This document shows, piece after piece, positions 19,163 through 29,846 of a stretch of 43,480 nt of DNA. Both the position numbers and the translations under genes were made by a program. The stretch comes from an uncultured Pelagibacteraceae bacterium (GTDB taxonomy: Bacteria; Pseudomonadota; Alphaproteobacteria; Pelagibacterales; Pelagibacteraceae). The stretch spans positions 1 through 43,480 of the forward strand of contig CACEAQ010000004.1 of the NCBI GenBank assembly GCA_902557605.1, read 5' to 3'. Positions within the stretch are counted from its first letter, which is position 1. Each line of letters begins with the position of its first letter. Below the pieces are notes generated by a model that ran no database searches, had not been told where the DNA came from, and saw only the letters and a list, made by a program, of their open reading frames with translations.

Positions 19163-19889
19163 AATTTATAATATCCAGTTCTTCGAAACCAAAATTTTTT
19201 AATTTAATGTAGTCATTTTTCATCAAATTAATAGTACTATATGGTCCTGAAATTAGGTTAATTTCTTTGATACTTTTTTTTAAAATTTTCAATTTTTTAA
19301 TATCATAATTAGGTATTTCTTTGTTGATTCTTTTTTTCAGAAATTCTGCAGTATCTCTTGAATAAAAAGATGCTATTAATATAGAAAATTGTCTATTTTG
19401 ATAATCAATTTTTGAAGATTTATTTTTAGATATATTTGATATCTTTACAGAGGTTACAGGTGCATTAGATGATATTTTCCTTTCTTCATTAAATATTTTA
19501 GCTTTTTCAGCAATAAATGATTTATTTTTTCTTATTTCTAAAATTTCAACATAAGGAAATTCTTCATTTAGCTTTAATTTCTTTGCTACTTTTTTTGTAA
19601 TGAGAATATTATAAAAGTCTGGGTAATTGCTTTTTTTAATATTTTTAATAACTAATGACTCATTATTGATAGGATTAATTATTTTAATAAGTGTATTTAC
19701 TTTTAAACCTCTGTGTGAAATTTGCAATTTTGAATTATCTAGTTTTTTTTTAATTACCTTATTATTATAATCTGTTTCATTAAAAATATAAGCAAACCCT
19801 TTTGAGTTGTAAGGTAGCCTTTTATCTATTTTTGTAGTATTAACAGTGCAAGAAGCAATAATAACGAAAATTAATATTTTAAATTTCAT
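19155..19889 (-). CDS. RlpA-like/SPOR-domain lipoprotein, divergent
   Basis: Lipobox-like IIASC; C-terminal QFSILIASFYSRDTAEFLKKRI resembles SPOR; located between a dac gene and mltB as RlpA often is in Alphaproteobacteria. Confidence 0.55.
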   Translation of the reverse strand: MKFKILIFVIIASCTVNTTKIDKRLPYNSKGFAYIFNETDYNNKVIKKKLDNSKLQISHRGLKVNTLIKIINPINNESLVIKNIKKSNYPDFYNILITKKVAKKLKLNEEFPYVEILEIRKNKSFIAEKAKIFNEERKISSNAPVTSVKISNISKNKSSKIDYQNRQFSILIASFYSRDTAEFLKKRINKEIPNYDIKKLKILKKSIKEINLISGPYSTINLMKNDYIKLKNFGFEELDIINYD

Positions 19890-20892
19890 TTTTAAAACTT
19901 TCTTTTAATGTGCAAACAGCTAAAGCAAATCTTAAAGACCTATTCCAACTTAAGATTCTTTCATAGTTGTCGAATATTACATATGCCGGTGAAAAAGTTT
20001 CAGATCCTGGAATTATGTCTTTATCAGGTATTATAATTGCTGCTCTAAGGTTTGATTTTAAGCCTAAGTCATCATAATTGCTAATGTATTTTTTGAAAAA
20101 TAGTACATTTCTTTTATTTTTAATATTTCTTGCTGAGGAGTTTAAATATTTTTTAGGAATATCTTTGTTTAGTTTAATTTTAAAAAAACATGGTTGATTT
20201 TTTTTCCAACCAATTTTATTCAGATAGTTTGCTGCTGAAGCAAAAGAATCCTCAGTTTTTTTTAATTCTATTGTCTCATTATCGTTAAAGTCAATTGCGT
20301 AGTTTCTTATAGTTCTTGGCATAAATTGAAAATTTCCAAAAGCTCCAGCCCAAGAGCCATAAAGAATATTTTTATCTATGATTTTTTTGTCTATCAGTTT
20401 TAACAATATCAACAGCTCCTCTGTGAAAAAATCACTTCTCCTTTTGTCAAAACTTAACGTTGCTAATGATGAAACAATATCCATTTTGCCTAAATACTTT
20501 CCAAAATTTGTTTCAATACCCATTAATGCTAACAATAATTCTTTTTCAACGTGAAATTCATTTTCGACTTTATTAATTACTGTTTTTTCTTTTTTATATA
20601 ATTTTAAACCCTCTTTAACTTTTTTTCTTGATGTTCTTTTTTTTATATATGAAAATGTGTCTTCATAAAATTCTGGTTGATACCGATCATACTCAATTAC
20701 TTTTGGTAGAAATTTTACATCTGATAAAACGTCTTCAACAACGCTTTTTGAAATTCCTGATTGTATTGCTTTGGCCTTAAAATTTTTTAACCAATCTTGA
20801 AATGGTTGAGTCTGCGCGTATAAATTTATTGTTAAAAAAAAATTTATAATAATTGTTAAATTGATAATTTTTAACATTTTTCTGATTATCAT
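19879..20892 (-). CDS. Lytic murein transglycosylase, MltB family
   Basis: FQDWLKNFKAKAIQSGISKSVVEDVL, LALMGIETNFGKYLGKMDIVSSLATLSFD, GSWAGAFGNFQFMPRTIRNYAIDFN. Confidence 0.92.
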   Translation of the reverse strand: MIIRKMLKIINLTIIINFFLTINLYAQTQPFQDWLKNFKAKAIQSGISKSVVEDVLSDVKFLPKVIEYDRYQPEFYEDTFSYIKKRTSRKKVKEGLKLYKKEKTVINKVENEFHVEKELLLALMGIETNFGKYLGKMDIVSSLATLSFDKRRSDFFTEELLILLKLIDKKIIDKNILYGSWAGAFGNFQFMPRTIRNYAIDFNDNETIELKKTEDSFASAANYLNKIGWKKNQPCFFKIKLNKDIPKKYLNSSARNIKNKRNVLFFKKYISNYDDLGLKSNLRAAIIIPDKDIIPGSETFSPAYVIFDNYERILSWNRSLRFALAVCTLKESFKNEI

Positions 20893-20985
20893 ATTTATTA
20901 TTTATTAACTAGCATAAGAAAATTTATTACTTAATTATTGTTATTTGATTGCTTTGATAGTAAATAATAGTGTTGTTTATTCAAT

Positions 20986-21075
20986 GGAGAGGTGGCTGAG
21001 CGGTTGAAAGCACTGGTCTTGAAAACCAGCAACGGGGCAACTCGTTCGTGGGTTCGAATCCCACCCTCTCCGCCA
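20986..21075 (+). tRNA. tRNA-Ser (anticodon TGA), CCA encoded
   Basis: ggagaggtggctgagcggttgaaagcactggtcttgaaaaccagcaacggggcaactcgttcgtgggttcgaatcccaccctctccgcca; class II tRNA with long variable arm. Confidence 0.97.
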
Positions 21076-21333
21076 TTATATCCTGAAATTTTTAAAAATA
21101 ACTGAAATTTCATTTTCGTCAATTTTATCTGCAATAATGTTATTATTATAAAAATTAAGTATTATCTCATCTTCAAGTTTTAGAAATGCTTCTAATTGAA
21201 TTAATTGATGCCTGTTAAAAGTGTTTATATGTTTATTAACAAAATTGCTTAAAAGAATATCTAATTCTTTAGTTCCTCTATAAGATGCTCTATATAATAT
21301 TTTTTTTTTTAAAATATCTAATTCTTCGACCAT
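21076..21333 (-). CDS. sdhE: FAD assembly factor SdhE-like
   Basis: KKKILYRASYRGTKELDILLSNFVNKH...FLKLEDEIILNFY. Confidence 0.85.
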   Translation of the reverse strand: MVEELDILKKKILYRASYRGTKELDILLSNFVNKHINTFNRHQLIQLEAFLKLEDEIILNFYNNNIIADKIDENEISVIFKNFRI

Positions 21334-21355
21334 AAAATATAATATACATTATTTA

Positions 21356-23410
21356 ATGAGTTTAATTAAAAAAGATTTTATTTTTCAAGAAGTAAATAAG
21401 ATTAAAGGCGTTGGTACACAATTATCAAAATATTTGAAGCAAAAAAAGATTGAAAAAATTAAAGATATTTTATTGAATTTGCCATATTCTGAGACAGATA
21501 GATCGGTAATATCGAAAATTGAAAAATTAGAAGTTGGAAAGATCCAGACTTTAAAGGTTAATGTAAAAAAACTTGTATTTCCAAGAGTTAGAAATCTACC
21601 AAATAAGATTATATGCGAGGATGAAACAGGTGATATAAGTATTGTTTATTTTAACAGTCGCGAAGGTTATTTAAGGAAAATTTTTCCGATTAACAAAACA
21701 CTTATAATAAGTGGAAAAGTTAATCTATTTAGAAATAAGCTACAAATTTCAAATCCTGATTATGTCACCTCTTTTGAAAATAAAGATTATGTTGTTAAAA
21801 ATATTCCTAAATATAATCTTACCAAAGGTCTAAATGAAAAAAAATATCGTTACATTTCAGAACAAGTTTTACAAAATTTACCAATAATTGATGACTGGGT
21901 GGACGAAGACTTTATTAAAAAAAATAGAATTTTAAATTGGAATCATGCAATAAGAAATCTTCATAATTCAAAAGAATCGAAAGATAAAAATTCAAAAAGT
22001 TTTAGACGAATAGTTTTTGATGAGATTTGTGCGAATTTACTTACCTTATCAGAAAACAGGAAGAGAATTAGAAAAATAAAAAAAACAAAATATTTTAAAA
22101 AAAAGATTTCTGATCAAATAATTGCTAATTTACCATTTAAACTTACTGAGTCTCAAATAGAAGTTTTGAATGAGATTAATACGGATTTAAAAAGTAATAA
22201 AAGAATGTTCAGAATTTTACAGGGTGACGTTGGAAGTGGAAAAACTATTGTATCACTTCTTTCAATTGCAAATGTCATAGAGAGTGGTTATCAATGTGCT
22301 TTTATGGGTCCTACTGAAATTTTATCCAATCAACATTTTAATCTAGCAAAGAAAATCTTTAAAAACTCAAAAATTAAAATTGAATTCTTAACTGGAAAAA
22401 TTGAATCTTCTAAAAGAAATGAAATTTTGAAAAATTTAATTAAAGGAAATATTGATCTATTAATTGGAACACACGCTTTATTCCAAAGAGGAGTAATTTT
22501 TAAAAACTTAGGTTTTGTTATTGTAGATGAACAGCATAAATTTGGAGTTAAACAAAGATCTGATTTAGCAAAAAAAGGTGGGAAAAATTGTGATGTGCTT
22601 TTAATGTCTGCTACTCCTATTCCTAGAACTATGATGATGTCATTATATGGAGATATGGATATTTCAAAGATGGCTCAAAAACCATCTATTCGAAAAAGTA
22701 TTATCACTTTAAGTAAACCAGAGAAAAAAATTGATGAACTTTGGCCTTATATTAAAAAAAATATAAATCAAAATAATCAAATTTTTTGGGTATGTCCATT
22801 AATAGAGGAATCTCAATTTTTGGATTATACATCTGCTAAAAGAAAATTTGGTATTATATTTAAAAAATTTCCAAACAAAGTGGGTCTAATTCATGGAGCG
22901 ATGAGTAAAGATGAAAGAGAGCAAATTTTAAATAAGTTTTTAAAAAAAGAAATATTTATACTTGTTTCAACAACTGTGATTGAGGTGGGAATAGATTTTC
23001 CAGATGCAAATTTAATCATCATTGAAAATGCTAATAAGTTCGGATTAGCTCAACTACATCAATTAAGAGGAAGAGTAGGAAGAGGTGAAAAACAAGGAAC
23101 GTGTATTTTATTATTTAAAGATGGGTTAAGTGAAAACGCAAAAAAAAGAATAAAAATTCTAAAAGGTACTGACGATGGTTTTTTAATTTCAGAAGCAGAT
23201 CTTAGTTTAAGGGGATTTGGTGATTTAACTGGATTTCAACAAAGTGGTGTTAAAAATTTTCGATTTGCCGATCCTTTAAATCATAAAGATTTATTTGAAT
23301 TGGCTGAAAATTTTATCTTAAATGTCGGAAAAGAGATCAATCAACAGAAATATAAGTTTTTATTAAAATTATTCGACAAAGCAGAAATAATAAATATGGA
23401 TGAAAACTAA
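21356..23410 (+). CDS. recG: ATP-dependent DNA helicase RecG
   Basis: LQGDVGSGKTIVSLL, DEQHKFGVKQR, LMSATPIPRTMMMSLYGDMD, LRGRVGRGEKQGTCILLF. Confidence 0.97.
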   Translation: MSLIKKDFIFQEVNKIKGVGTQLSKYLKQKKIEKIKDILLNLPYSETDRSVISKIEKLEVGKIQTLKVNVKKLVFPRVRNLPNKIICEDETGDISIVYFNSREGYLRKIFPINKTLIISGKVNLFRNKLQISNPDYVTSFENKDYVVKNIPKYNLTKGLNEKKYRYISEQVLQNLPIIDDWVDEDFIKKNRILNWNHAIRNLHNSKESKDKNSKSFRRIVFDEICANLLTLSENRKRIRKIKKTKYFKKKISDQIIANLPFKLTESQIEVLNEINTDLKSNKRMFRILQGDVGSGKTIVSLLSIANVIESGYQCAFMGPTEILSNQHFNLAKKIFKNSKIKIEFLTGKIESSKRNEILKNLIKGNIDLLIGTHALFQRGVIFKNLGFVIVDEQHKFGVKQRSDLAKKGGKNCDVLLMSATPIPRTMMMSLYGDMDISKMAQKPSIRKSIITLSKPEKKIDELWPYIKKNINQNNQIFWVCPLIEESQFLDYTSAKRKFGIIFKKFPNKVGLIHGAMSKDEREQILNKFLKKEIFILVSTTVIEVGIDFPDANLIIIENANKFGLAQLHQLRGRVGRGEKQGTCILLFKDGLSENAKKRIKILKGTDDGFLISEADLSLRGFGDLTGFQQSGVKNFRFADPLNHKDLFELAENFILNVGKEINQQKYKFLLKLFDKAEIINMDEN

Positions 23411-24048
23411 TTTATATTAGTTGTGCCTGCTGAGACAATAAATTTAGAAGCTTGCTCAAATGAAACCTCTAAGAAAATCAAATCTTTTTTTGGCACCATA
23501 AGTAAAAAGCCACTTGTAGGATTTGGTGTTGTTGGAACAAATACATTAAACAAGTCCTCATTTACTTTATCTTTTATTAAACCTTGATTTTCTTTAGTAG
23601 CAAAACCTACGGCCCAAATACCTTTTCTAGGATATTCAAGCAGAACCACACTTTTTTGACTGTTATCTTTGTTTGTAAAAGTTTCAGTCATTTGGTTTAT
23701 AGCTGAGTATATTGTTCTCAGAATAGGTATTTTTTTTAATACGTTATTAAATAATTCGAAAAATTTTTTTCCTAAAAAGGACAAAGATAACCAACCAACA
23801 AAAGTAATAAAAAATAAAGCAACTAAAATTTCTAATCCTGGTATATTAAAAGGTAGATAATTGTTAGGATTTATTTCCTTAGGGATTATATTTCCTGATA
23901 TTCTTACAAAAAAAAGAGTTAAATAGAGTGTAATTCCAATTGGGATTAAAACTACCACACCAGCGATAAAATTATTACGTATTCTTGAAAATATTGACTT
24001 TTTTAAACTTTTTTTTTCCATATTTTTAAGTATAGCTAGAATAAACAA
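23407..24048 (-). CDS. DUF502 family membrane protein
   Basis: NFIAGVVVLIPIGITLYLTLFF, PILRTIYSAINQMTETF, VLLEYPRKGIWAVGFAT, VFVPTTPNPTSGFLLMVPK. Confidence 0.88.
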   Translation of the reverse strand: MFILAILKNMEKKSLKKSIFSRIRNNFIAGVVVLIPIGITLYLTLFFVRISGNIIPKEINPNNYLPFNIPGLEILVALFFITFVGWLSLSFLGKKFFELFNNVLKKIPILRTIYSAINQMTETFTNKDNSQKSVVLLEYPRKGIWAVGFATKENQGLIKDKVNEDLFNVFVPTTPNPTSGFLLMVPKKDLIFLEVSFEQASKFIVSAGTTNIN

Positions 24049-24114
24049 TAAAAACTAATATTAATATAAAAATTGCAATTAACAATTTATTATTTAAAAT
24101 CATGAATCTTCAAA

Positions 24115-24948
24115 ATGTATAACATAAACAGAAGAAAATTTCTTGGCTTATTTGGATGCGGATGTTGTTCAGTATTTTTACCCTCTTGCACTACAGTGCC
24201 TATTACAGAGAGAAAACAATTAAGCATAATATCTGAAGCAAGAATAAATCAGCAAGCTGCTGTGGCATATGAGAAATTTAGATCAAAAGCTAAATTAATT
24301 AATTCTGGATCAAAGCTTAAACAGATTATAGATATAGGTAAAAGAATGGAATTTTCAGTAAGTACATTTTTCAGTAAGCAGGGAAAAAAAGATCCAACAG
24401 AAAAATTTGAATGGGATTATGTTCTAGTTGATAATGATAAAATTGTGAACGCATGGTGTATGCCCGGAGGAAAAATAGCTGTTTATACTGGATTATTGAA
24501 GATTACTAAAAATATTGATGCTTTATCTATAGTAATGGGTCACGAAATTGCACATGCAGTAGCCAGACACTCTGTCGAAAGAATGAGTCATGCAATGACG
24601 ATTAATTTAGGTACTACAGTTGCAGATATTTTTTTAGGTGGAGCAATTAATAGAACAAGAAATACTGTGGGTCAAAATACTGGTTTAGATATTTTTCAAC
24701 TGGGAATAATGAATCCTTTTGGTAGAAAACAAGAAACAGAAGCAGATTATTTAGGATTGATTTTTTCATCACTTTCAGGATATGACATAAGAGAGTCTGT
24801 AAAATTATGGGAAAGAATGGCAAAAAAGAAGAAAGGTAAAGAACCACCAGTTTTCTTAAGCACTCATCCAAGTAGTAAAAAAAGGATTGAGAATTTGCAG
24901 AACTGGATTAATGAAGTTATTATAGAGTACCCTCCAATAAAATCTTAA
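24115..24948 (+). CDS. M48-family zinc metalloprotease with Tat-like lipoprotein signal
   Basis: NRRKFLGLFGCGCCSVFLPSC signal; VMGHEIAHAVARH (HExxH); EADYLGLIFSSLSGYD. Confidence 0.92.
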   Translation: MYNINRRKFLGLFGCGCCSVFLPSCTTVPITERKQLSIISEARINQQAAVAYEKFRSKAKLINSGSKLKQIIDIGKRMEFSVSTFFSKQGKKDPTEKFEWDYVLVDNDKIVNAWCMPGGKIAVYTGLLKITKNIDALSIVMGHEIAHAVARHSVERMSHAMTINLGTTVADIFLGGAINRTRNTVGQNTGLDIFQLGIMNPFGRKQETEADYLGLIFSSLSGYDIRESVKLWERMAKKKKGKEPPVFLSTHPSSKKRIENLQNWINEVIIEYPPIKS

Positions 24949-24964
24949 TAAATTTTGAAAACTA

Positions 24965-24990
24965 CACCTCAATTAAGATTAATTGTGGTG
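24965..24990. repeat. Near-perfect inverted repeat (12-bp arms, one mismatch, 2-nt loop) overlapping the tRNA-Lys 3' end
   Basis: cacctcaattaa-ga-ttaattgtggtg; right arm includes the complement of the tRNA discriminator and CCA. Confidence 0.8.
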
Positions 24991-25061
24991 AGCCCTGATG
25001 GACTCGAACCATCGACACCCTCCTTAAAAGGGAGGTGCTCTACCAACTGAGCTAAGGGCCC
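24986..25061 (-). tRNA. tRNA-Lys (anticodon TTT), CCA encoded
   Basis: Reverse strand GGGCCCTTAGCTCAGTTGGTAGAGCACCTCCCTTTTAAGGGAGGGTGTCGATGGTTCGAGTCCATCAGGGCTCACCA. Confidence 0.97.
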
Positions 25062-25104
25062 CGAGAAGGTCTCTTTACATAATAATTAGTTAAAATTCAA
25101 ATAA

Positions 25105-26220
<1,116 letters not shown>

Positions 26221-26225
26221 TTAAT

Positions 26226-26780
26226 TTATTTTGATCTTATCGAAATTATCTTGTCAGGATTTGGCACTGTTCCAGAGTTTGGGTCGCCTCTTTTTATTTT
26301 ATCAACAAATTCCATTCCTTTAATAACTTTTCCAAAAGCCGAATATTGTCTGTCTAAGTGAGGAGCGGAATCGAAACAAATAAAAAATTGACTATTCGCA
26401 CTATTAGGATCTGCTGATCTTGCGGCTGACACTACACCTCTCTCATGAGCTATATCAGTAAATTCTGCTTTTAGATTAGGTAAATCTGACCCTCCTGTAC
26501 CAGCTAAAGATAAATTAAAATCTGGACTATTAGAATTTCCAAATTTTACATCACCGGTTTGAGCCATAAAACCATCAATTACTCTATGAAAAACAACGCC
26601 GTCGTATTTACCGCTATCGGATAATTCCTTAAATCTTTTTACATGATTAGGAGCTTTCTCCGGGTACAGTTCTATTTCTACGTCACCATATTGCAATTTT
26701 AATATCATCATTTCTTGTGCGTTTAACTTTGTATTTACTAAACTAAAAAAAAATATAAATAAATAGATAAAAGGTTTCAT
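26226..26780 (-). CDS. Cyclophilin-type peptidyl-prolyl cis-trans isomerase, exported
   Basis: VVFHRVIDGFMAQTGD, NSANSQFFICFDSAPHLDRQYSAFGKVIKGMEFVDKI. Confidence 0.95.
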   Translation of the reverse strand: MKPFIYLFIFFFSLVNTKLNAQEMMILKLQYGDVEIELYPEKAPNHVKRFKELSDSGKYDGVVFHRVIDGFMAQTGDVKFGNSNSPDFNLSLAGTGGSDLPNLKAEFTDIAHERGVVSAARSADPNSANSQFFICFDSAPHLDRQYSAFGKVIKGMEFVDKIKRGDPNSGTVPNPDKIISIRSK

Positions 26781-27268
26781 AAATACTTATTTTTTAACAT
26801 TTTTACTGTATATTTAGTAACAAATCTTTCAATATCTCCACCTAAATTTGCTATTTCTTTAACAAATTTAGATGAAATAATCTGATTTTCAACATCCGAC
26901 ATTAAAAACATTGTTTCAATACCTGCATTTAATTTTTTATTCATTCCAGCTAGTTGAAACTCATATTCAAAATCAGATACAGCTCTTAATCCTCGAATTA
27001 TAGCTTTAGCTTTGTATTTTCTACATAATTCAATCGTTAAACTGCTAAATGATATTACTTTTATTCTTTTTTTTTCAAGTTTTAAATCTTTAAATAAAGA
27101 GTTATTGATAATATCCATACGTTCCTCAATCGAGAAAAAATAATCTTTGTTATTACTATCTGTTGTAGCTACAATTAATTTATCAAAAATTTTGAGTGAC
27201 TTTTTAATTACATCTATATGTCCATAGGTAATTGGATCAAAGGTACCAGGATAAACTGCAGTTTTCAT
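26777..27268 (-). CDS. coaD: Phosphopantetheine adenylyltransferase
   Basis: MKTAVYPGTFDPITYGHIDVIKKS; IIRGLRAVSDFEYEFQLAGMN. Start moved from 27289 to the ATG at 27268. Confidence 0.95.
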   Translation of the reverse strand: MKTAVYPGTFDPITYGHIDVIKKSLKIFDKLIVATTDSNNKDYFFSIEERMDIINNSLFKDLKLEKKRIKVISFSSLTIELCRKYKAKAIIRGLRAVSDFEYEFQLAGMNKKLNAGIETMFLMSDVENQIISSKFVKEIANLGGDIERFVTKYTVKMLKNKYL

Positions 27269-27269
27269 T

Positions 27270-29840
27270 TTATTGAATATTATCCTCAATTTTTATAACA
27301 GAAACAACTTTCTCAGATCCTGTCAATTTTTTTATTCTAACACCTTGAGTATTTCTTCCAGCTATTCTTATTTCCTTAACAGCACATCTCATCATGCTTC
27401 CTTTATCAGTAGATAGTAATATTTCATCTGTTTCATCTACTACTAAAGTGGAGGAAATATTGCCATTTCTCGGGGAATTTATAATTCCTATAATACCCTT
27501 TCCTCCTCTATTAGTTACTCTATAGTCATAGCATGATGATCTTTTGCCATAACCATTTTCTGATACTGAAAGAATAAACCTATCAACTGCATCTTTGATC
27601 TTTTTATCCTTCAAGACTTTATTGTCAATTATTGTATTGTTAAGAATTGACAAAGAAATAACTTTATCTTTATCGTTTAGTTGAATGCCTTTAATTCCTT
27701 TAGATGATCTTCCCTTAAAAACTCTCAATTTTTTGGCTTTAAATCTTATACATTTTCCAAATTGTGTGCTTAGTAATATATCTTGATCATTTTTACAAAT
27801 TTTAACACCAATAATTTTATCGTCTTGATCAAGTTTCATAGCAATTTTTCCGCTATTATTAATGTTTATAAAATCTTCTAAAGTGTTTTTTCTAACATTT
27901 CCCTTTGAAGTAGCAAATACAACCATTAAGTTTTTCCATTCTTGCTCATCCTCCGGAAGAGGCATAATTGAACTTATAGAATGATGACTTTTCAAAGGTA
28001 ACAAATTAAATATTGATTTACCCTTTGATGCAGCGGTGCCCTCAGGAATTTTATGTGCTTTAATTTTATAAACCAAACCTTGTGTTGAGAAAAAAAGAAC
28101 TGGAGTATGAGTGTTTGCTGTAAAAATTTGCACCACAAAATCATCTTCTCTAGTTGATATACCTGCTTTACCTTTACCTCCTCTTTTCTGAGGTTTAAGT
28201 GAACTTAATGGCCCTCTTTTAATATAACCTTGTTTGGTAATATTTATAACAACTGACTCTTTTTGTATAGTTTCCTCAATATTATAATTCAAAACTGCAT
28301 CTATTATTTTGGTTTTTCTAGGTGTTGAAAACTTATCTTTAATTTTGGCTAACTCATCAATTATCAGTGAGTATAAAGTTTTTTTAGAGTTTAGAATTTT
28401 ATTATATTCAATTATCAATTTTGCAATTTTTGAAATTTCAGTTTCAATCTCTTCAATTCCGTAAGCAGTCAATTTTTGAAGTCTAAGTTCTAGTATTGCA
28501 TTAATTTGATTTATAGACAATTGATAGCTTGATATGCTCTTTTTTTTTTCTATAAGATTTATAATCTTTAAACTTTTTTTTATTTTCCATTTTTTTGAAT
28601 AAAGATTTTTTTTTGCAGCTTCTGTATCTTTTGAGCTTTTTATTATCTTTATTATCTCGTCTATATTCTCTACAGCGGCTGCTAAACCAATAAGTATATG
28701 TGCTCTTTCTTGAGCTTTTTTAAGATCAAATTTAACTCTCTTAATAACTGTATCTTCTCTAAATTTTAGAAATTCTGAAATAAATTCTTTTAAATTGAGT
28801 ATTTTTGGTTTGTTATCAACAATAGCTAAAGTATTAAAACCAAAAGAACTTTCTATATTTGTAAGTTTATACAATTGTCTTCTTATAGTTTCAGGTTCAA
28901 CATTTTTTCTTAGTTCAATTACGACTCTTATTCCTTCTCTATTTGACTCATCCCTTAAATCTCTTATTCCTTCAATTTTTTTATCTCTTACTAGTTGAGC
29001 AATCTTCTCTATTAAAATTGATTTATTAACTTGGTAAGGTATTGATTTAATTATTAAAATATCCCGACCTCCTTTTTTTTCTTCAAAGTCAATTTCTCCT
29101 CTTATCTTAAAAGATCCTCTGCCTTTATTGTATCCTTGCTTAATTATATCTTTGCCAATTATAACTCCACCTGTAGGAAAATCTGGTCCCGGTACATGCT
29201 TCATAAGCTGGGAAATGCTTATATCTTTATTGTTTATAAAAGCGATTGTAGCATCAATGATTTCTCCAAGATTATGTGGGGGAATACTTGTTGCCATTCC
29301 AACTGCAATTCCTCCAGCTCCATTTACCAGAATATTTGGAAACTGAGATGGTAACACTTCGGGTTCTTTTTCTGTTTCATCATAATTGCTTCTAAATTCG
29401 ACAGTATTTTTTTCTAAATCTTCAGTTAGAAACTGAGCTATTTTTCCCAATTTAGTTTCGGTATATCTCATAGCTGCAGGCGGATCTCCATCAATTGAAC
29501 CAAAATTACCTTGACCATTGATTAAAGGAACGCTCATTGAAAAATCCTGAACTAATCTAACTAAGGCATCATAAACAGATTGATCGCCATGTGGGTGATA
29601 TTTACCAATTACATCTCCAACAATTCTTGCAGACTTTCTAAATGATTTTGACCAATCATATCCTCCTTTATACATTGCATAAATAATTCTACGATGCACA
29701 GGTTTTAAACCATCTCTAACATCTGGAAGAGCTCTACTAACTATTACGCTCATTGCATAAGATAAGTAAGATGAACTCATCTCATCTTGTACATAAATAG
29801 GTTTGAATGATTTCTTATTATCTAGGGTATTTTTTTCCAT
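27270..29840 (-). CDS. gyrA: DNA gyrase subunit A
   Basis: SYLSYAMSVIVSRALPDVRDGLKPVHRRIIYAM, AMRYTETKL, QKRGGKGKAGI (GyrA box-like QRRGGKG). Confidence 0.97.
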   Translation of the reverse strand: MEKNTLDNKKSFKPIYVQDEMSSSYLSYAMSVIVSRALPDVRDGLKPVHRRIIYAMYKGGYDWSKSFRKSARIVGDVIGKYHPHGDQSVYDALVRLVQDFSMSVPLINGQGNFGSIDGDPPAAMRYTETKLGKIAQFLTEDLEKNTVEFRSNYDETEKEPEVLPSQFPNILVNGAGGIAVGMATSIPPHNLGEIIDATIAFINNKDISISQLMKHVPGPDFPTGGVIIGKDIIKQGYNKGRGSFKIRGEIDFEEKKGGRDILIIKSIPYQVNKSILIEKIAQLVRDKKIEGIRDLRDESNREGIRVVIELRKNVEPETIRRQLYKLTNIESSFGFNTLAIVDNKPKILNLKEFISEFLKFREDTVIKRVKFDLKKAQERAHILIGLAAAVENIDEIIKIIKSSKDTEAAKKNLYSKKWKIKKSLKIINLIEKKKSISSYQLSINQINAILELRLQKLTAYGIEEIETEISKIAKLIIEYNKILNSKKTLYSLIIDELAKIKDKFSTPRKTKIIDAVLNYNIEETIQKESVVINITKQGYIKRGPLSSLKPQKRGGKGKAGISTREDDFVVQIFTANTHTPVLFFSTQGLVYKIKAHKIPEGTAASKGKSIFNLLPLKSHHSISSIMPLPEDEQEWKNLMVVFATSKGNVRKNTLEDFININNSGKIAMKLDQDDKIIGVKICKNDQDILLSTQFGKCIRFKAKKLRVFKGRSSKGIKGIQLNDKDKVISLSILNNTIIDNKVLKDKKIKDAVDRFILSVSENGYGKRSSCYDYRVTNRGGKGIIGIINSPRNGNISSTLVVDETDEILLSTDKGSMMRCAVKEIRIAGRNTQGVRIKKLTGSEKVVSVIKIEDNIQ

Positions 29841-29846
29841 TTGAGA

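Noticed and set aside
20931-21134. 67-aa minus-strand ORF (..GGEGGIRTHERVAPLLVFKTSAFNRSATSPL..)
   Set aside because: This is the antisense translation of tRNA-Ser, a well-known spurious ORF; the tRNA explains it fully.
29128-29354. Two plus-strand ORFs inside gyrA
   Set aside because: Antisense to a strongly conserved CDS; no family resemblance.
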